Source of the DNA: Candidatus Poseidoniales archaeon
GTDB taxonomy: Archaea; Thermoplasmatota; Poseidoniia; Poseidoniales; Poseidoniaceae
DNA: 17,424 nucleotides
NCBI GenBank assembly: GCA_009887135.1
Contig: QXYA01000154.1
Coordinates: 1-17,424, forward strand
Direction: 5' to 3'
How positions within the stretch are numbered: the first letter of the stretch is position 1; each line of letters opens with the position of its first letter. The notes beneath the pieces are model-generated. The model was not told the DNA's origin, did no database searches, and worked only from the letters and a program-made list of their open reading frames with translations. A program made the position numbers and the translations under genes. Below, piece by piece: positions 8,501-15,544 of the stretch.

Positions 8501-10110
8501 CGAACGGAGTGAATGTTGGACTCATGGAAGTTCGAACGTATGATACAGATGGATTCATGTTCCATAACGAGAACTCGGCTTGGACATTTGATCGTATAAT
8601 CGACATCACAATCAATTCTATAAAAGATGTGACTGGGGATTCAACTACAGGAATTATTACCACTGATTCCATCCTTGTAGCAAATGATTTCATTGAGATT
8701 CAAGGAACGGTGTTCCATTCCAATACCAACGAACCATACACTGGTTCCATCGCTTTGAGATGGGATGGGATGTTCCAAGTTTCATCATGGACAGGTGGGC
8801 AATCAATCCAAGTTGAAAATGGAGCTTTTACCACGACCTTCCAAGTTCCTGAATCAAGTGGAAGTATCTATGATGCTAAACTTGAATTCTGGGATCCTAT
8901 TGAAATCGATAAATTCCTAGCAATGGACTTACCAGATATCAAAATTGATGCTGACGCACCACTCCTGCTCGATACCACCCTCAATCCGGTTTCGAGATTC
9001 CATCTCAACAATGTCGAGATTGGTGCGAATATCGATGAGCCACAACTTTGGTCTGGAAACTTATCCGTAACTTGTCAGATTCGTTCAACGACAATCAATT
9101 GGGAACCGATGGTCATGAGTCGTCAACCGATCAGCGTCTTTGATGGACGGACTCTGTTCTCGTTCAGATTTAATTTCTCAGAATCTGGACAACCAGCAGA
9201 ACTCGGTTCTCAAGCCACATTAAATTGCTGGGCAACAGGTTCGGATGATGCAGGTTGGCAGTTGATCGCCCAAGGTTCAAATTCTGAAGAAACCCCTTGG
9301 ATTACTCTTCCACTTACCTCGGAAGGTCCTGATTTGCAAGTTACCAAGGTCTCCTTTGATGCTGATTTCATCGATGGAGAGGATGTAACTGCTACAATTC
9401 AATTGTTCAATTCTGGTGAGCGAATTACAGACTCGTTCAACGTGAGTGTCTTCTTGATTCGTGGAGATACAACTGAACTCATAGCGTTGAAGCAATACGA
9501 TGGCCTCGATACCTCTGAATCGACTAACATGCGTGCTAAATTTACAACGCCAAAATCCAATTGGAATCTTGAAGTGATTATTGATTCAAGCGATTCGATT
9601 GCAGAGTTAAATGAAGAAAATAATATTTGGAATAAAGACTATTCCTCAAGTGAAGAAGGATTCTCAACACTTGTTATTGCAGGTACTGCATCTGGCGTAT
9701 TGGTGATCATACTCGGAATTGTGTTCCTTCTCAATCAAAGAAGAAAGCCCATGATTGAAGAAGCGGTTCAGGAGGAGGCACGCCCTGAGGCACCTCAAGA
9801 GAAGAAAAAAGGTCCATCGAACGTATCCTCTTCCCCAAGTACAATATCACCCAAGAAAGGCCCGCCTCCTGCAAAGAAGAAAGTGCCTGAAATTTCGACT
9901 CAAACACCAGCTGAACAGGCTGCAGCCTCTTTTGCTGCCCTTGATAGCCTCGCTGCGAATGAAGTAGAGACACTAGAAAGAGTCGCTACTTGGAATGATT
10001 TACCGAGCGGAGGAGAGTATGATTATACCGCTGATGGAACATTCTATGATGGCGTTGAATGTGGTCGTTGGAAACTGCTGGAAGATGGTCAATTCGAGAA
10101 AGTCGAATAG
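5512..10110 (+). CDS. Giant surface protein: Kelch propeller, Ig-like domains, CARDB, membrane anchor and cytoplasmic tail
   Basis: This 1532-residue protein has an N-terminal signal segment (MRKGK followed by a hydrophobic core). Residues about 83-387 form six Kelch blades, seen as GG motifs (YLMGG, YIAGG, YAFGG, VLIGG, VFAGG and a divergent SIGDW) with matching TETW/TDTW turns. A long stretch of beta-rich Ig-like modules follows. A CARDB domain lies at about 1272-1372 (DLQVTKVSF ... IAELNEENN). One membrane helix (about 1386-1407) comes next, then a 125-residue cytoplasmic tail rich in Lys, Pro and Ala. The tail ends in an aromatic and acidic block (1494-1532) containing WNDLPSGGEYDY and WKLLEDG. 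There are many N-glycosylation sequons outside. It probably binds partners or polysaccharide at the cell surface. ATG 5512 was chosen for the best signal peptide; in-frame ATGs at 5452, 5479 and 5494 remain possible. DUF2240 follows in the same operon. Confidence 0.88.
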   Translation: MRKGKIVLHFVITGFILLGTIQPNPSLFGTQHDEVEHASGEETTFTDPGFLLNKVARNATISELELVRPEITWSPTTGGGLLITRAHGCMAHDTTNDLVYLMGGKTDPDPQQQSDEAATNLIEIFNISTETWSLSSSSMPNSQQYHECVQVNDKIYSIGDWYPGSSPAQKSTGQMQVYDILTDSWTTTPPAMPATKEVGNFGMAAIGSKIYIAGGVQNASANDVTDRLLEYDTLTGLWTELANMSYKRFAFPLVEYHGMLYAFGGLEGAYSWSGQPVHNTSEVYDPATDTWTNLPNMSFHMFGMAASVHNDEIVLIGGHDKNAKSKETWGYVPESNQWRRHDDLSIGVFDLAAIDVDGLTVFAGGDISGSPYFSSWGIVYLDESEIAPRIENHTGWISSPVNVLSTTEHGSGSLMWMSLAGTEPTGTTLGLQYRISNSESGLASETWNPIDTTNPANLALLGIGNHSLSGIAASDNGLMEYRIQMFTEEVQDWIIPDLDSIKWGAEEAAFALNNPVAIQPNAPQLTFSTHHAAMEDQLTSPAVFELAMIKATAEGFFYPNAEWTTIRLSSDGSNTVISDTDGLLKTNSITMPTPLNGVQTVNWAMSFNDMDSDKVLIRTSTEGVATSTYTHPVPVDIDRTVSVYINEVTSNFSTQGDQSIDANEVIIGGSTLTVSVDHGYTTSGLRPLSNNIKVRVNVDIAGETPGDVDQPIAWYNTSTPYVNLNSNQHTEFVTTLPSNISGYAYITIDAQTIDAITLQTDSQISTFTLDSFAPILATTSPLSDSYLNVEHNRSVEVNVFDIAGFDEDAIETWAWMKGVHDSNSNGLSELSERINIPNNVINIGTAWQINFNINESGNQEGDAIQIYLEGTDKDGREIETDGTEQGHLYWTSRLPTKAEIVSVEERYPTESGIPQLLQPTKYAGWDVIVRDGNGLSDLNTVRLSLGGDDDLGILFRMNEGCSAIDARLTITDACIGTVIGDELHIQFDFEVMWDLTSNGVNVGLMEVRTYDTDGFMFHNENSAWTFDRIIDITINSIKDVTGDSTTGIITTDSILVANDFIEIQGTVFHSNTNEPYTGSIALRWDGMFQVSSWTGGQSIQVENGAFTTTFQVPESSGSIYDAKLEFWDPIEIDKFLAMDLPDIKIDADAPLLLDTTLNPVSRFHLNNVEIGANIDEPQLWSGNLSVTCQIRSTTINWEPMVMSRQPISVFDGRTLFSFRFNFSESGQPAELGSQATLNCWATGSDDAGWQLIAQGSNSEETPWITLPLTSEGPDLQVTKVSFDADFIDGEDVTATIQLFNSGERITDSFNVSVFLIRGDTTELIALKQYDGLDTSESTNMRAKFTTPKSNWNLEVIIDSSDSIAELNEENNIWNKDYSSSEEGFSTLVIAGTASGVLVIILGIVFLLNQRRKPMIEEAVQEEARPEAPQEKKKGPSNVSSSPSTISPKKGPPPAKKKVPEISTQTPAEQAAASFAALDSLAANEVETLERVATWNDLPSGGEYDYTADGTFYDGVECGRWKLLEDGQFEKVE

Positions 10111-10121
10111 TGGTGAAAGAG

Positions 10122-10691
10122 ATGAGTTCTGAACATGAAGACATCAAACGGGTACTTGCCCTTTGTTTCCGTGGAGAAGAAACACTCGATGCACTCGACT
10201 TGGAACGAATGCTTTCCTTTGACATGGGATGGCTTACACCAGATCAAGCAACAGAAGCAGTCCAAGCCTTGATTCGAACAGGGTGGTTGACAGGTGATGA
10301 AGAAAGACTTTCACCAGTTGATCGATTCCAGGATTCAGTTACACCTCTTGGTTGGCATCCTCGGCCTGAACGACTCTACAGACCGATAGATTATACGAAC
10401 GATTCCGCTGATTCTTCAACTGCAGAACAAACGCCTACAAAGGTTCCAAAGGTTGAACAAAAGAAATCCATTCCAAATCTACAGACTGCTGATGATGATC
10501 CTCGGGCTCGAACAACCAAGCGATTATTGAAATTCATAGCACGCTCATCAGGACTTTCTTCGGAGGAAGTTCAACGTCGTGCAGCAAGAAAGCAACGAGC
10601 GTTACAGCATGTTACTGCTTGGATGGCACTTGCATTAGTTGCTCGAGAGCAAGGTTTGGAAATGAACAGTGTCATCGAAGCCCTATCGTAA
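10122..10691 (+). CDS. DUF2240-family protein
   Basis: This 189-residue cytosolic protein resembles the archaeal family DUF2240. Residues about 5-85 contain the family's pattern: a helical start, LSFDMGWLTPDQATEAVQAL, GWLTGDEERLSPVD and TPLGWHPRPERL, which looks like a winged-helix-like fold. A Ser/Thr/Lys-rich linker (about 95-130) leads to a helical C-terminal domain (RARTTKRLLKFIARSSGLSSEEVQRRAARKQRAL ...). The function of the family is not established. ATG 10122 was chosen because GGTGA (10112-10116) lies 5 nt upstream; the frame opens earlier, at 10059, but that part overlaps the surface-protein gene. The 11-nt gap to the surface-protein stop implies co-transcription. It ends exactly where the convergent RND gene ends. 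Confidence 0.8.
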   Translation: MSSEHEDIKRVLALCFRGEETLDALDLERMLSFDMGWLTPDQATEAVQALIRTGWLTGDEERLSPVDRFQDSVTPLGWHPRPERLYRPIDYTNDSADSSTAEQTPTKVPKVEQKKSIPNLQTADDDPRARTTKRLLKFIARSSGLSSEEVQRRAARKQRALQHVTAWMALALVAREQGLEMNSVIEALS

Positions 10692-13259
10692 TCACGAATT
10701 TGATTCTTCAGCAGCTTCTTGTGAACGTGCTGCAAGTTCGAGCAGAACTGGCAGAAGAACAAGTGCAAGAACCAGTGAGAAGAAGACCGTAACAGCCGTA
10801 ATCAATCCAAAGTCCTGAATAACTGGCATTGGAGAAAGAAGCAGAACAATGAATCCTGCTGCAGTTGTTGCAGCAGAGAGCATCAATGCAACACCGGTTG
10901 TTTCCAAAGAGGTCTTGAGAGCAGCCCAGTGATCGTCTTGACGCTTGAGTTCCCATTCGATACGGCGCCACATGTGTATCGTGTAATCGATACCGATTCC
11001 AAGAGTTAATGCAGTAACAAGAACTGTCAAAACGTTCCATTTCAAGCCTAGAACGGCCATTGAACCGACAACCCATAGAGAGGCCATTCCAACAGGCAAG
11101 AGAACGATCAGTGCAGGAAGAAATCTTCGTGTAAGGAGAAGCAAGACAATGAACGAAACAACAAGTGAAATCGCTGTTGATTTAACTTGAGACGAGGATA
11201 ATCCTTCCAGAACTTGTTGGAGTATAACCAGGTCTCCTGTGACGTGAATAACTGCATGGTCCTTGAGTGATTCTCGCAGTTGTCCTTCATCGGAAGTCGA
11301 ACCAAACATTGATTCAAATTCTGAAACAACACGCTTCGATTCATCAGAGGTGGTTGCTTCTACTCTGACTTCTGTTCGAAGATGAGCAATGTTTGTTCCA
11401 TCAAGATGAACTGTAGCATTGACACGATCGCTCCATGTCTTTCCAGAGACAGGATCGGCAAGCGTGTAGTTCAATTGTAAATCTTTGAATACAGAGCCTA
11501 AGTCAACAGTTACTCCATTCTTTTCATAAACATCACCTGCAAAGACTTCTAGCCCATGCATAGATCCAAAGGATTCGTTACGCATAATCGCATCTCGAAG
11601 GACAACATATGGCCCTCCATACGAAGGTGAAGGGAATCGCTCATCAGTACCCACTACATCGTGATTTGATTCCAATTTAGAATGAAGATTACGCAATTGA
11701 TCGAGTAAAATCCCATCATCGGGAATAACACCGCCATCCACTGGTTCCATAAGCACATAGACGTATTTCCATCCAGCACTATCGTAGTTTTCGTTGATAT
11801 CATTTCGGACGGACATAATCTCCATCTCTTCGTTAACAAAGTCTGAAAGGTCGAAGTCAGTCTCAAGTTGCATTGCTCCAACAACGGATGCTCCAGAAAT
11901 TGCAATTGCAACCATAAGAATTGCAACTTGTTGCTTTTTGTGGAGTTGGAGGAGAGGCTGTGTTAAATTTTTCAAACGAAGAGGAGGCATTGATTTTGAT
12001 TGCTTACCGTTGTCAAATACAACGTGCAAAGCACCGATGAGGAGTGTTGATGAAAGGAATGCACAGATGACTCCAAACGCCAATGCAATACCAAATGTGG
12101 CCAGAGGAGGAAGAGGTGAGATGATGTTAGCAAGGAAGGCTGCAACAGTTGTTACGACTGCAAGTGTCAACGGAACGCTGAGTTTACCGCATGATCGCAT
12201 CCACGCTTCAGCCGTATCTTCCACCTTTTCTCTGATATCTGAAAGGGCACGTTGTAGATGGATGGCATAGTCAATTCCAAGACCGAGAACCAATGGGGCA
12301 ACAGCGACTTCTAATGCTGTGAACTTCATCCCAAACAGATTCATTGTTCCATACGTCCACACCAGTGCAACATTGAGACTGAGGAATGGGAACAGAACGC
12401 CCTTCACGCTTCTAAACGCAAGGAAGAGAAGCAGGACGACAACTAAGGTTGCAAAGATGATGAGTATTGCCAAGTTGTCAAATGTGCCTTTATCGATATC
12501 ATAGGACATCAAATCCAAGGATGCTGAAGCATAGGTCATGTTGGATGAAGAACTGATTTCAGAGAGAACAACACGAATATCGTTTTGAACCTCACGTCGC
12601 TCATCCTCAGGCATCTCTGGATCGATTTCGAGAACCCAGGCAGTGGATGCTGCTGTAGGAACTGCATCGCCTTCACCTGTCGAAAGATAGTTGCATGTTG
12701 CTGAAATATCAAGATTCTTATTGACCAAAGCTGAACCCACAAAATTGACTGTGCTTAGTAGAGCATCATCAGGATTAAGTTCACATTTTGTATCTTCATC
12801 AACGATAGCATCAACCAACTGCCCCCAGTTATCATAATCTGTGAGTGTCGTATTCGGTGATTGTTCATCAAGAGCAATTTGTATCATTCCTGGTGAAGTG
12901 GTCCATGAATCAACAGCAACGAGATTGACACGTTCATCTGCTTGAAGTGTTTCCAAATCCGTTTTCATATCCTTTAGCGAGTCAATACTCAAAACATTGC
13001 CATCGTTACTCCTCGTAACGTGAATGAACATTGGTCTCGATTCGTCTGGAAAGTGTTCATGGATTCTGTCATGAGCATCGTTTGAATCTGAACTCGGAGC
13101 AAAGTCGTTAAGATCAGTCCTGAATTCAGGTGGAGACGTAATCAAATGAAGTCCTAGTCCAACGGTGAGGAGCGCAGAGACGATGAGAATCGGCAATGCT
13201 GACTTCTTGAATGTACCAGCAAAGGTAGCAAATTGGTCCTCATAGGAAGAGGTGTCCAT
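10692..13259 (-). CDS. RND/MMPL-family membrane transporter
   Basis: This 855-residue protein has the duplicated layout of the RND superfamily. TM1 (about 21-40) is followed by a large outside domain (41-260) and TM2-6 (about 262-413). TM7 (about 445-463) is followed by a second outside domain (464-690) and TM8-12 (about 693-845). TM4 and TM10 each carry a GIDY motif (Asp330-Tyr331 and Asp758-Tyr759), the proton-relay pair known from MmpL-type proteins. Both halves have a related motif after the first helix (FRTDLNDFAP and ETDFDLSDF). The closest named relatives are MMPL/HpnN-like exporters of lipids or hydrophobic molecules; the substrate here is unknown. No membrane-fusion partner is adjacent. 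A 15-nt palindrome lies 7 nt before its ATG. Confidence 0.9.
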   Translation of the reverse strand: MDTSSYEDQFATFAGTFKKSALPILIVSALLTVGLGLHLITSPPEFRTDLNDFAPSSDSNDAHDRIHEHFPDESRPMFIHVTRSNDGNVLSIDSLKDMKTDLETLQADERVNLVAVDSWTTSPGMIQIALDEQSPNTTLTDYDNWGQLVDAIVDEDTKCELNPDDALLSTVNFVGSALVNKNLDISATCNYLSTGEGDAVPTAASTAWVLEIDPEMPEDERREVQNDIRVVLSEISSSSNMTYASASLDLMSYDIDKGTFDNLAILIIFATLVVVLLLFLAFRSVKGVLFPFLSLNVALVWTYGTMNLFGMKFTALEVAVAPLVLGLGIDYAIHLQRALSDIREKVEDTAEAWMRSCGKLSVPLTLAVVTTVAAFLANIISPLPPLATFGIALAFGVICAFLSSTLLIGALHVVFDNGKQSKSMPPLRLKNLTQPLLQLHKKQQVAILMVAIAISGASVVGAMQLETDFDLSDFVNEEMEIMSVRNDINENYDSAGWKYVYVLMEPVDGGVIPDDGILLDQLRNLHSKLESNHDVVGTDERFPSPSYGGPYVVLRDAIMRNESFGSMHGLEVFAGDVYEKNGVTVDLGSVFKDLQLNYTLADPVSGKTWSDRVNATVHLDGTNIAHLRTEVRVEATTSDESKRVVSEFESMFGSTSDEGQLRESLKDHAVIHVTGDLVILQQVLEGLSSSQVKSTAISLVVSFIVLLLLTRRFLPALIVLLPVGMASLWVVGSMAVLGLKWNVLTVLVTALTLGIGIDYTIHMWRRIEWELKRQDDHWAALKTSLETTGVALMLSAATTAAGFIVLLLSPMPVIQDFGLITAVTVFFSLVLALVLLPVLLELAARSQEAAEESNS

Positions 13260-13266
13260 GATTCAT

Positions 13267-13281
13267 CCGAAACTGTTTCGG
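13267..13281. promoter_or_regulatory. Operator-like palindrome upstream of RND transporter gene
   Basis: The sequence ccgaaac-t-gtttcgg is a perfect 7-bp inverted repeat with one central base, 7 nt before the RND start codon. It could be an operator near the transcription start, or an mRNA hairpin next to the ribosome binding region. It lies in the 124-bp region shared with the divergent rpoL-truD unit. Confidence 0.45.
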
Positions 13282-13293
13282 TGTTTAAGCAAC

Positions 13294-13312
13294 AGGGTTC
13301 CATGAACACCCT
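13294..13312. repeat. Imperfect inverted repeat in RND/rpoL divergent region
   Basis: The sequence agggttc-cat-gaacaccct pairs over seven bases with a 2-nt bulge in the 3' arm. It lies 12 bp from the perfect palindrome, towards rpoL. It may belong to the same control region. The evidence is only the symmetry. Confidence 0.2.
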
Positions 13313-13383
13313 CAGAGGTCAATTTTACTTCTCTTGTCAACGGGAAGGTTCAAAACACCAGTTCAGGTCGGTTGGTCGATAGC

Positions 13384-13641
13384 ATGCCTGTTAAAGTTCT
13401 CATTAACGAAAAAAATGAACTCCGACTCCGCATTACGGGCGAATCCCATACCGCTTTGCAAATGCTCCGTGATCGTTTGAACAATCATAAGTCTGTGGAG
13501 TATGCCAACTACTTCCCAGGTCACCCTGAGCTCGACTCACCTGAATTTTACATTCGTACCACTGGAAAGGCAAAACCTCAAGCTGTCCTCGATGAAATTG
13601 TAGCAAGCCTCTCCTCTGAATTTGACAACCTCGCACTCTGA
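13384..13641 (+). CDS. rpoL: DNA-directed RNA polymerase subunit L (Rpo11)
   Basis: This 85-residue protein matches archaeal RpoL, the homologue of eukaryotic Rpb11 and of part of bacterial alpha. It pairs with RpoD (Rpo3) to form the assembly platform of RNA polymerase. The diagnostic stretch is LRLRITGESHTALQMLRDRL, followed by VEYANYFPGHPELDSPEFYIRTTG and a C-terminal amphipathic helix. ATG 13384 gives the usual N-terminus (MPVKVLINEKNELRL); a TTG four codons upstream is less likely. There is no strong ribosome binding site, so a leaderless message is plausible. Its stop codon lies inside the ribosome binding site used by truD, which suggests coupled translation. Confidence 0.93.
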   Translation: MPVKVLINEKNELRLRITGESHTALQMLRDRLNNHKSVEYANYFPGHPELDSPEFYIRTTGKAKPQAVLDEIVASLSSEFDNLAL

Positions 13642-13645
13642 GGTG
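13640..13645 (+). promoter_or_regulatory. Ribosome binding site that decides the truD start
   Basis: GAGGTG overlaps the rpoL stop codon and lies 6 nt before the TTG at 13652. It matches the GAGGTGA sites of ribA and aEF-1beta in this window. It is badly placed for the alternative truD starts, TTG 13622 and GTG 13643. Confidence 0.6.
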
Positions 13646-13651
13646 TACCCC

Positions 13652-15052
13652 TTGCAGCCAGCAGATACCTTGGCTGAAGCCATCGGATTAGTTGGCTATG
13701 CAACTGATGATACTGGTATCGGCGGAGTCCTAAAATCAAGGGTCGCTGACTTTCGTGTCGATGAAATCGCCACAAAGATTACATTGAATCCAAAAGGTAG
13801 ATTTACGGTTGCGAAAGTCACTCTTACCAACTGGGAAACAAACCGGTTCTGTAATAATTTATCCAAGAAACTTGGAATCTCTCGCAACCGTATCTTCTTT
13901 GCTGGAACAAAAGATAAGCGAGCAGTCACATCACAACTCTTTGTGATCGATGCACCCCAATTCAAAGTTGCAGAAGTTGAAATCAACGATGTTGTCATAG
14001 AAGTACTTGGACGTACACATCAAAAAATTGGATTCGGAAACCATCGAGGCAATCGATTCACCATTGTCGTTCGTGGTTGTGCTCATCCAGATGGATCTCC
14101 AATGACTGAAGATGAAGCAATGGCTGAAGTTGAAACAATCAAATCCAATATGGTACAAATGCTTGGTGAAGGAAGAGCTCCAAACTGGATTGGACCACAA
14201 CGATTTGGAAGCGGTAGAGCCGTCACTGCAGAAGTCGGAGCACGTGTTGTTCAAGAACGATGGGAAGATGCTGCACTCACCTATATTGCCAAAGAAGGTG
14301 CAGATGAGAAAGATACTGTCGCTGCATTCAGAGCTCATGTACGAGAACATGGCATCACTGAAGAAGGCCTTGCTCTCGCTCCAGATTGGCTTGGATTTGA
14401 GCGACGAATGGTCGAACATTTACTCAAGAATCCAGAAGACTTCATTGGAGCATTTAGGAAACTTCCGAACAATCTCCAACTTATGACAGTCCATGCTTTA
14501 CAATCTGTAGTGTTCAATCGATCTCTCAAGAAACGTCTCGAAAACGGGTTGAGCATCACTACACCAGTAACGGGTGATTTGGTTGGAAGACTGGATGAAA
14601 AAGGACAACTTGCTGTAAGCAGTTGCGTTACTGTTGAAGACCGAACAGCACCTCGTATCGGACGAAACTGCGATCTGGGAAGACTCACTGTAACAGGTCC
14701 ACTTCCTGGACGAGACATACGCACATGTGAAGGGATACCTGGAGAATTTGAACAATCTGTACTCGAGGAAATGGAACTTGCTGAAACATCATGGATGGTG
14801 GAAGCAATTCCACGTTTGACAACTTCAGGAACACGACGTTCGTTAACAACATCTTTTTCTGACTTTTCAGTTGAAGTAACACCAAAGGCTGCTGAAGAAA
14901 CGCTCGGTGAACGCTGGAATCAAGGTCCTGGCGAAAACAGTCGATGGCATCCAGATGGATCTTGTTTGAAATTTAGATTTACACTTCCGAGCGGATCGTA
15001 TGCTACGATTCTTCTCAGAGAATATATGAGAGGACCTTTGAATCAACTTTGA
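13652..15052 (+). CDS. truD: tRNA pseudouridine synthase D
   Basis: This 466-residue protein belongs to the TruD/Pus7 family, which makes pseudouridine at tRNA position 13 and in some members at other sites. The catalytic aspartate is Asp88 in FAGTKDKRAVTSQ. Other family blocks are GVLKSRVADFRVDEI near the N-terminus, GFGNHRGNRFTIVVRG, and NWIGPQRFGSGR from residue 178. The insertion and C-terminal block (DFSVEVTP ... LKFRFTLPSGSYATILLREYM) close the fold. TTG 13652 is chosen because of the well-placed GAGGTG; TTG 13622 (overlapping rpoL by 20 nt) and GTG 13643 are alternatives that change only the N-terminus. It is co-transcribed with rpoL and converges on the aEF-1beta gene with a 1-nt gap. 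Confidence 0.93.
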   Translation: MQPADTLAEAIGLVGYATDDTGIGGVLKSRVADFRVDEIATKITLNPKGRFTVAKVTLTNWETNRFCNNLSKKLGISRNRIFFAGTKDKRAVTSQLFVIDAPQFKVAEVEINDVVIEVLGRTHQKIGFGNHRGNRFTIVVRGCAHPDGSPMTEDEAMAEVETIKSNMVQMLGEGRAPNWIGPQRFGSGRAVTAEVGARVVQERWEDAALTYIAKEGADEKDTVAAFRAHVREHGITEEGLALAPDWLGFERRMVEHLLKNPEDFIGAFRKLPNNLQLMTVHALQSVVFNRSLKKRLENGLSITTPVTGDLVGRLDEKGQLAVSSCVTVEDRTAPRIGRNCDLGRLTVTGPLPGRDIRTCEGIPGEFEQSVLEEMELAETSWMVEAIPRLTTSGTRRSLTTSFSDFSVEVTPKAAEETLGERWNQGPGENSRWHPDGSCLKFRFTLPSGSYATILLREYMRGPLNQL

Positions 15053-15059
15053 TTCAAAG
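15036..15059. terminator. Palindromic bidirectional 3'-end element at truD / aEF-1beta junction
   Basis: Two perfect 11-bp arms (15036-15046 and 15049-15059) flank only two bases. The palindrome contains both TGA stop codons, truD at 15050-15052 and aEF-1beta at 15054-15056. It would give the same hairpin in either transcript and may serve as a shared 3'-end signal. No T-tract follows on either side, so intrinsic termination is uncertain. Confidence 0.45.
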
Positions 15060-15326
15060 AAGGCCCATCGAAATAACTTCGATTTCGCCAACACCGGAAA
15101 TGCTTGCCATCTTTTCTTCGAAAGCATCAGCAAGTCCTTCACCATCGTTCATAACGACGTGAACTTGTACGAATTTAAGTCCGAAAGCAAGAGGCTTGAT
15201 TTCGACGAGTTGAACGTTGTAAGTATCGTCTCCGAGACCTTGAACAGTTGAAGCGATCATCGATGTGTCAACATCTTCCATTTCAGCATCAGGGTTTACT
15301 TTGTATGTCATTGCTACCATGCCCAT
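15054..15326 (-). CDS. ef1b: Elongation factor 1-beta (archaeal nucleotide exchange factor)
   Basis: This 90-residue protein has the length and sequence of archaeal EF-1beta, which recharges EF-1alpha by exchanging GDP for GTP. Family signatures are the start MGMVAMTYKVNPDAEMEDVD, the block IKPLAFGLKFVQVHVVMND (AFGLK at 47-51) and the end GVGEIEVISMG. GAGGTGA (15331-15337) is 4 nt before the ATG and overlaps the stop codon of the upstream zinc-finger gene, so translation is probably coupled. The zinc-finger/aEF-1beta pair is a widespread archaeal arrangement. It is the last gene of a four-gene translation operon that begins with the RlmE-like methyltransferase. Confidence 0.94.
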   Translation of the reverse strand: MGMVAMTYKVNPDAEMEDVDTSMIASTVQGLGDDTYNVQLVEIKPLAFGLKFVQVHVVMNDGEGLADAFEEKMASISGVGEIEVISMGLL

Positions 15327-15335
15327 GTTCTCACC

Positions 15336-15503
15336 TCAGGGTCCAACAAAGCCGCATTCTGAGCACGTGTAGGAGACACCTTGGTCACGACATCGTGGGC
15401 TTCGTCCAATGGAGTTGCCGCAGTTTGGACATGGGAAAGCTGTAGAGCCCACTTCTGTCAATGGTATGCCGGATGATGTGCAATTCTTTGCTCTCTCTGT
15501 CAT
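15336..15503 (-). CDS. HVO_2753-type small zinc-finger protein with two degenerate knuckles
   Basis: This 55-residue protein matches the small zinc-finger family usually encoded just before archaeal EF-1beta, known from Haloferax HVO_2753. The typical protein has four C-x-x-C knuckles that form two zinc sites. Here knuckle 2 (CPNC, C25/C28) and knuckle 4 (CSEC, C47/C50, followed by GFVGP) are intact. Knuckle 1 reads CTSS (C8, Ser11) and knuckle 3 reads CRDQ (C38, Gln41), so each has lost its second cysteine. The ATG at 15503 has GAGG (15511-15514) 7 nt upstream, and the TGA sits inside the aEF-1beta ribosome binding site. The role is unknown; family members are thought to bind nucleic acid or ribosome-related partners. 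Confidence 0.88.
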   Translation of the reverse strand: MTERAKNCTSSGIPLTEVGSTAFPCPNCGNSIGRSPRCRDQGVSYTCSECGFVGP

Positions 15504-15544
15504 ATTGGTGCCTCAGTTGTAGTTTGCCCACGACCTCCCCTTCT

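Noticed and set aside
9661..10110. C-terminus of the Kelch protein as an archaeosortase sorting signal
   Set aside because: The membrane helix is followed by 125 residues, not the short basic tail that ends sorting signals, and no PGF- or PEF-like motif precedes it.
13372..13383. TTG start four codons upstream of rpoL
   Set aside because: The ATG at 13384 gives the usual RpoL N-terminus, and no well-spaced ribosome binding site supports the TTG.
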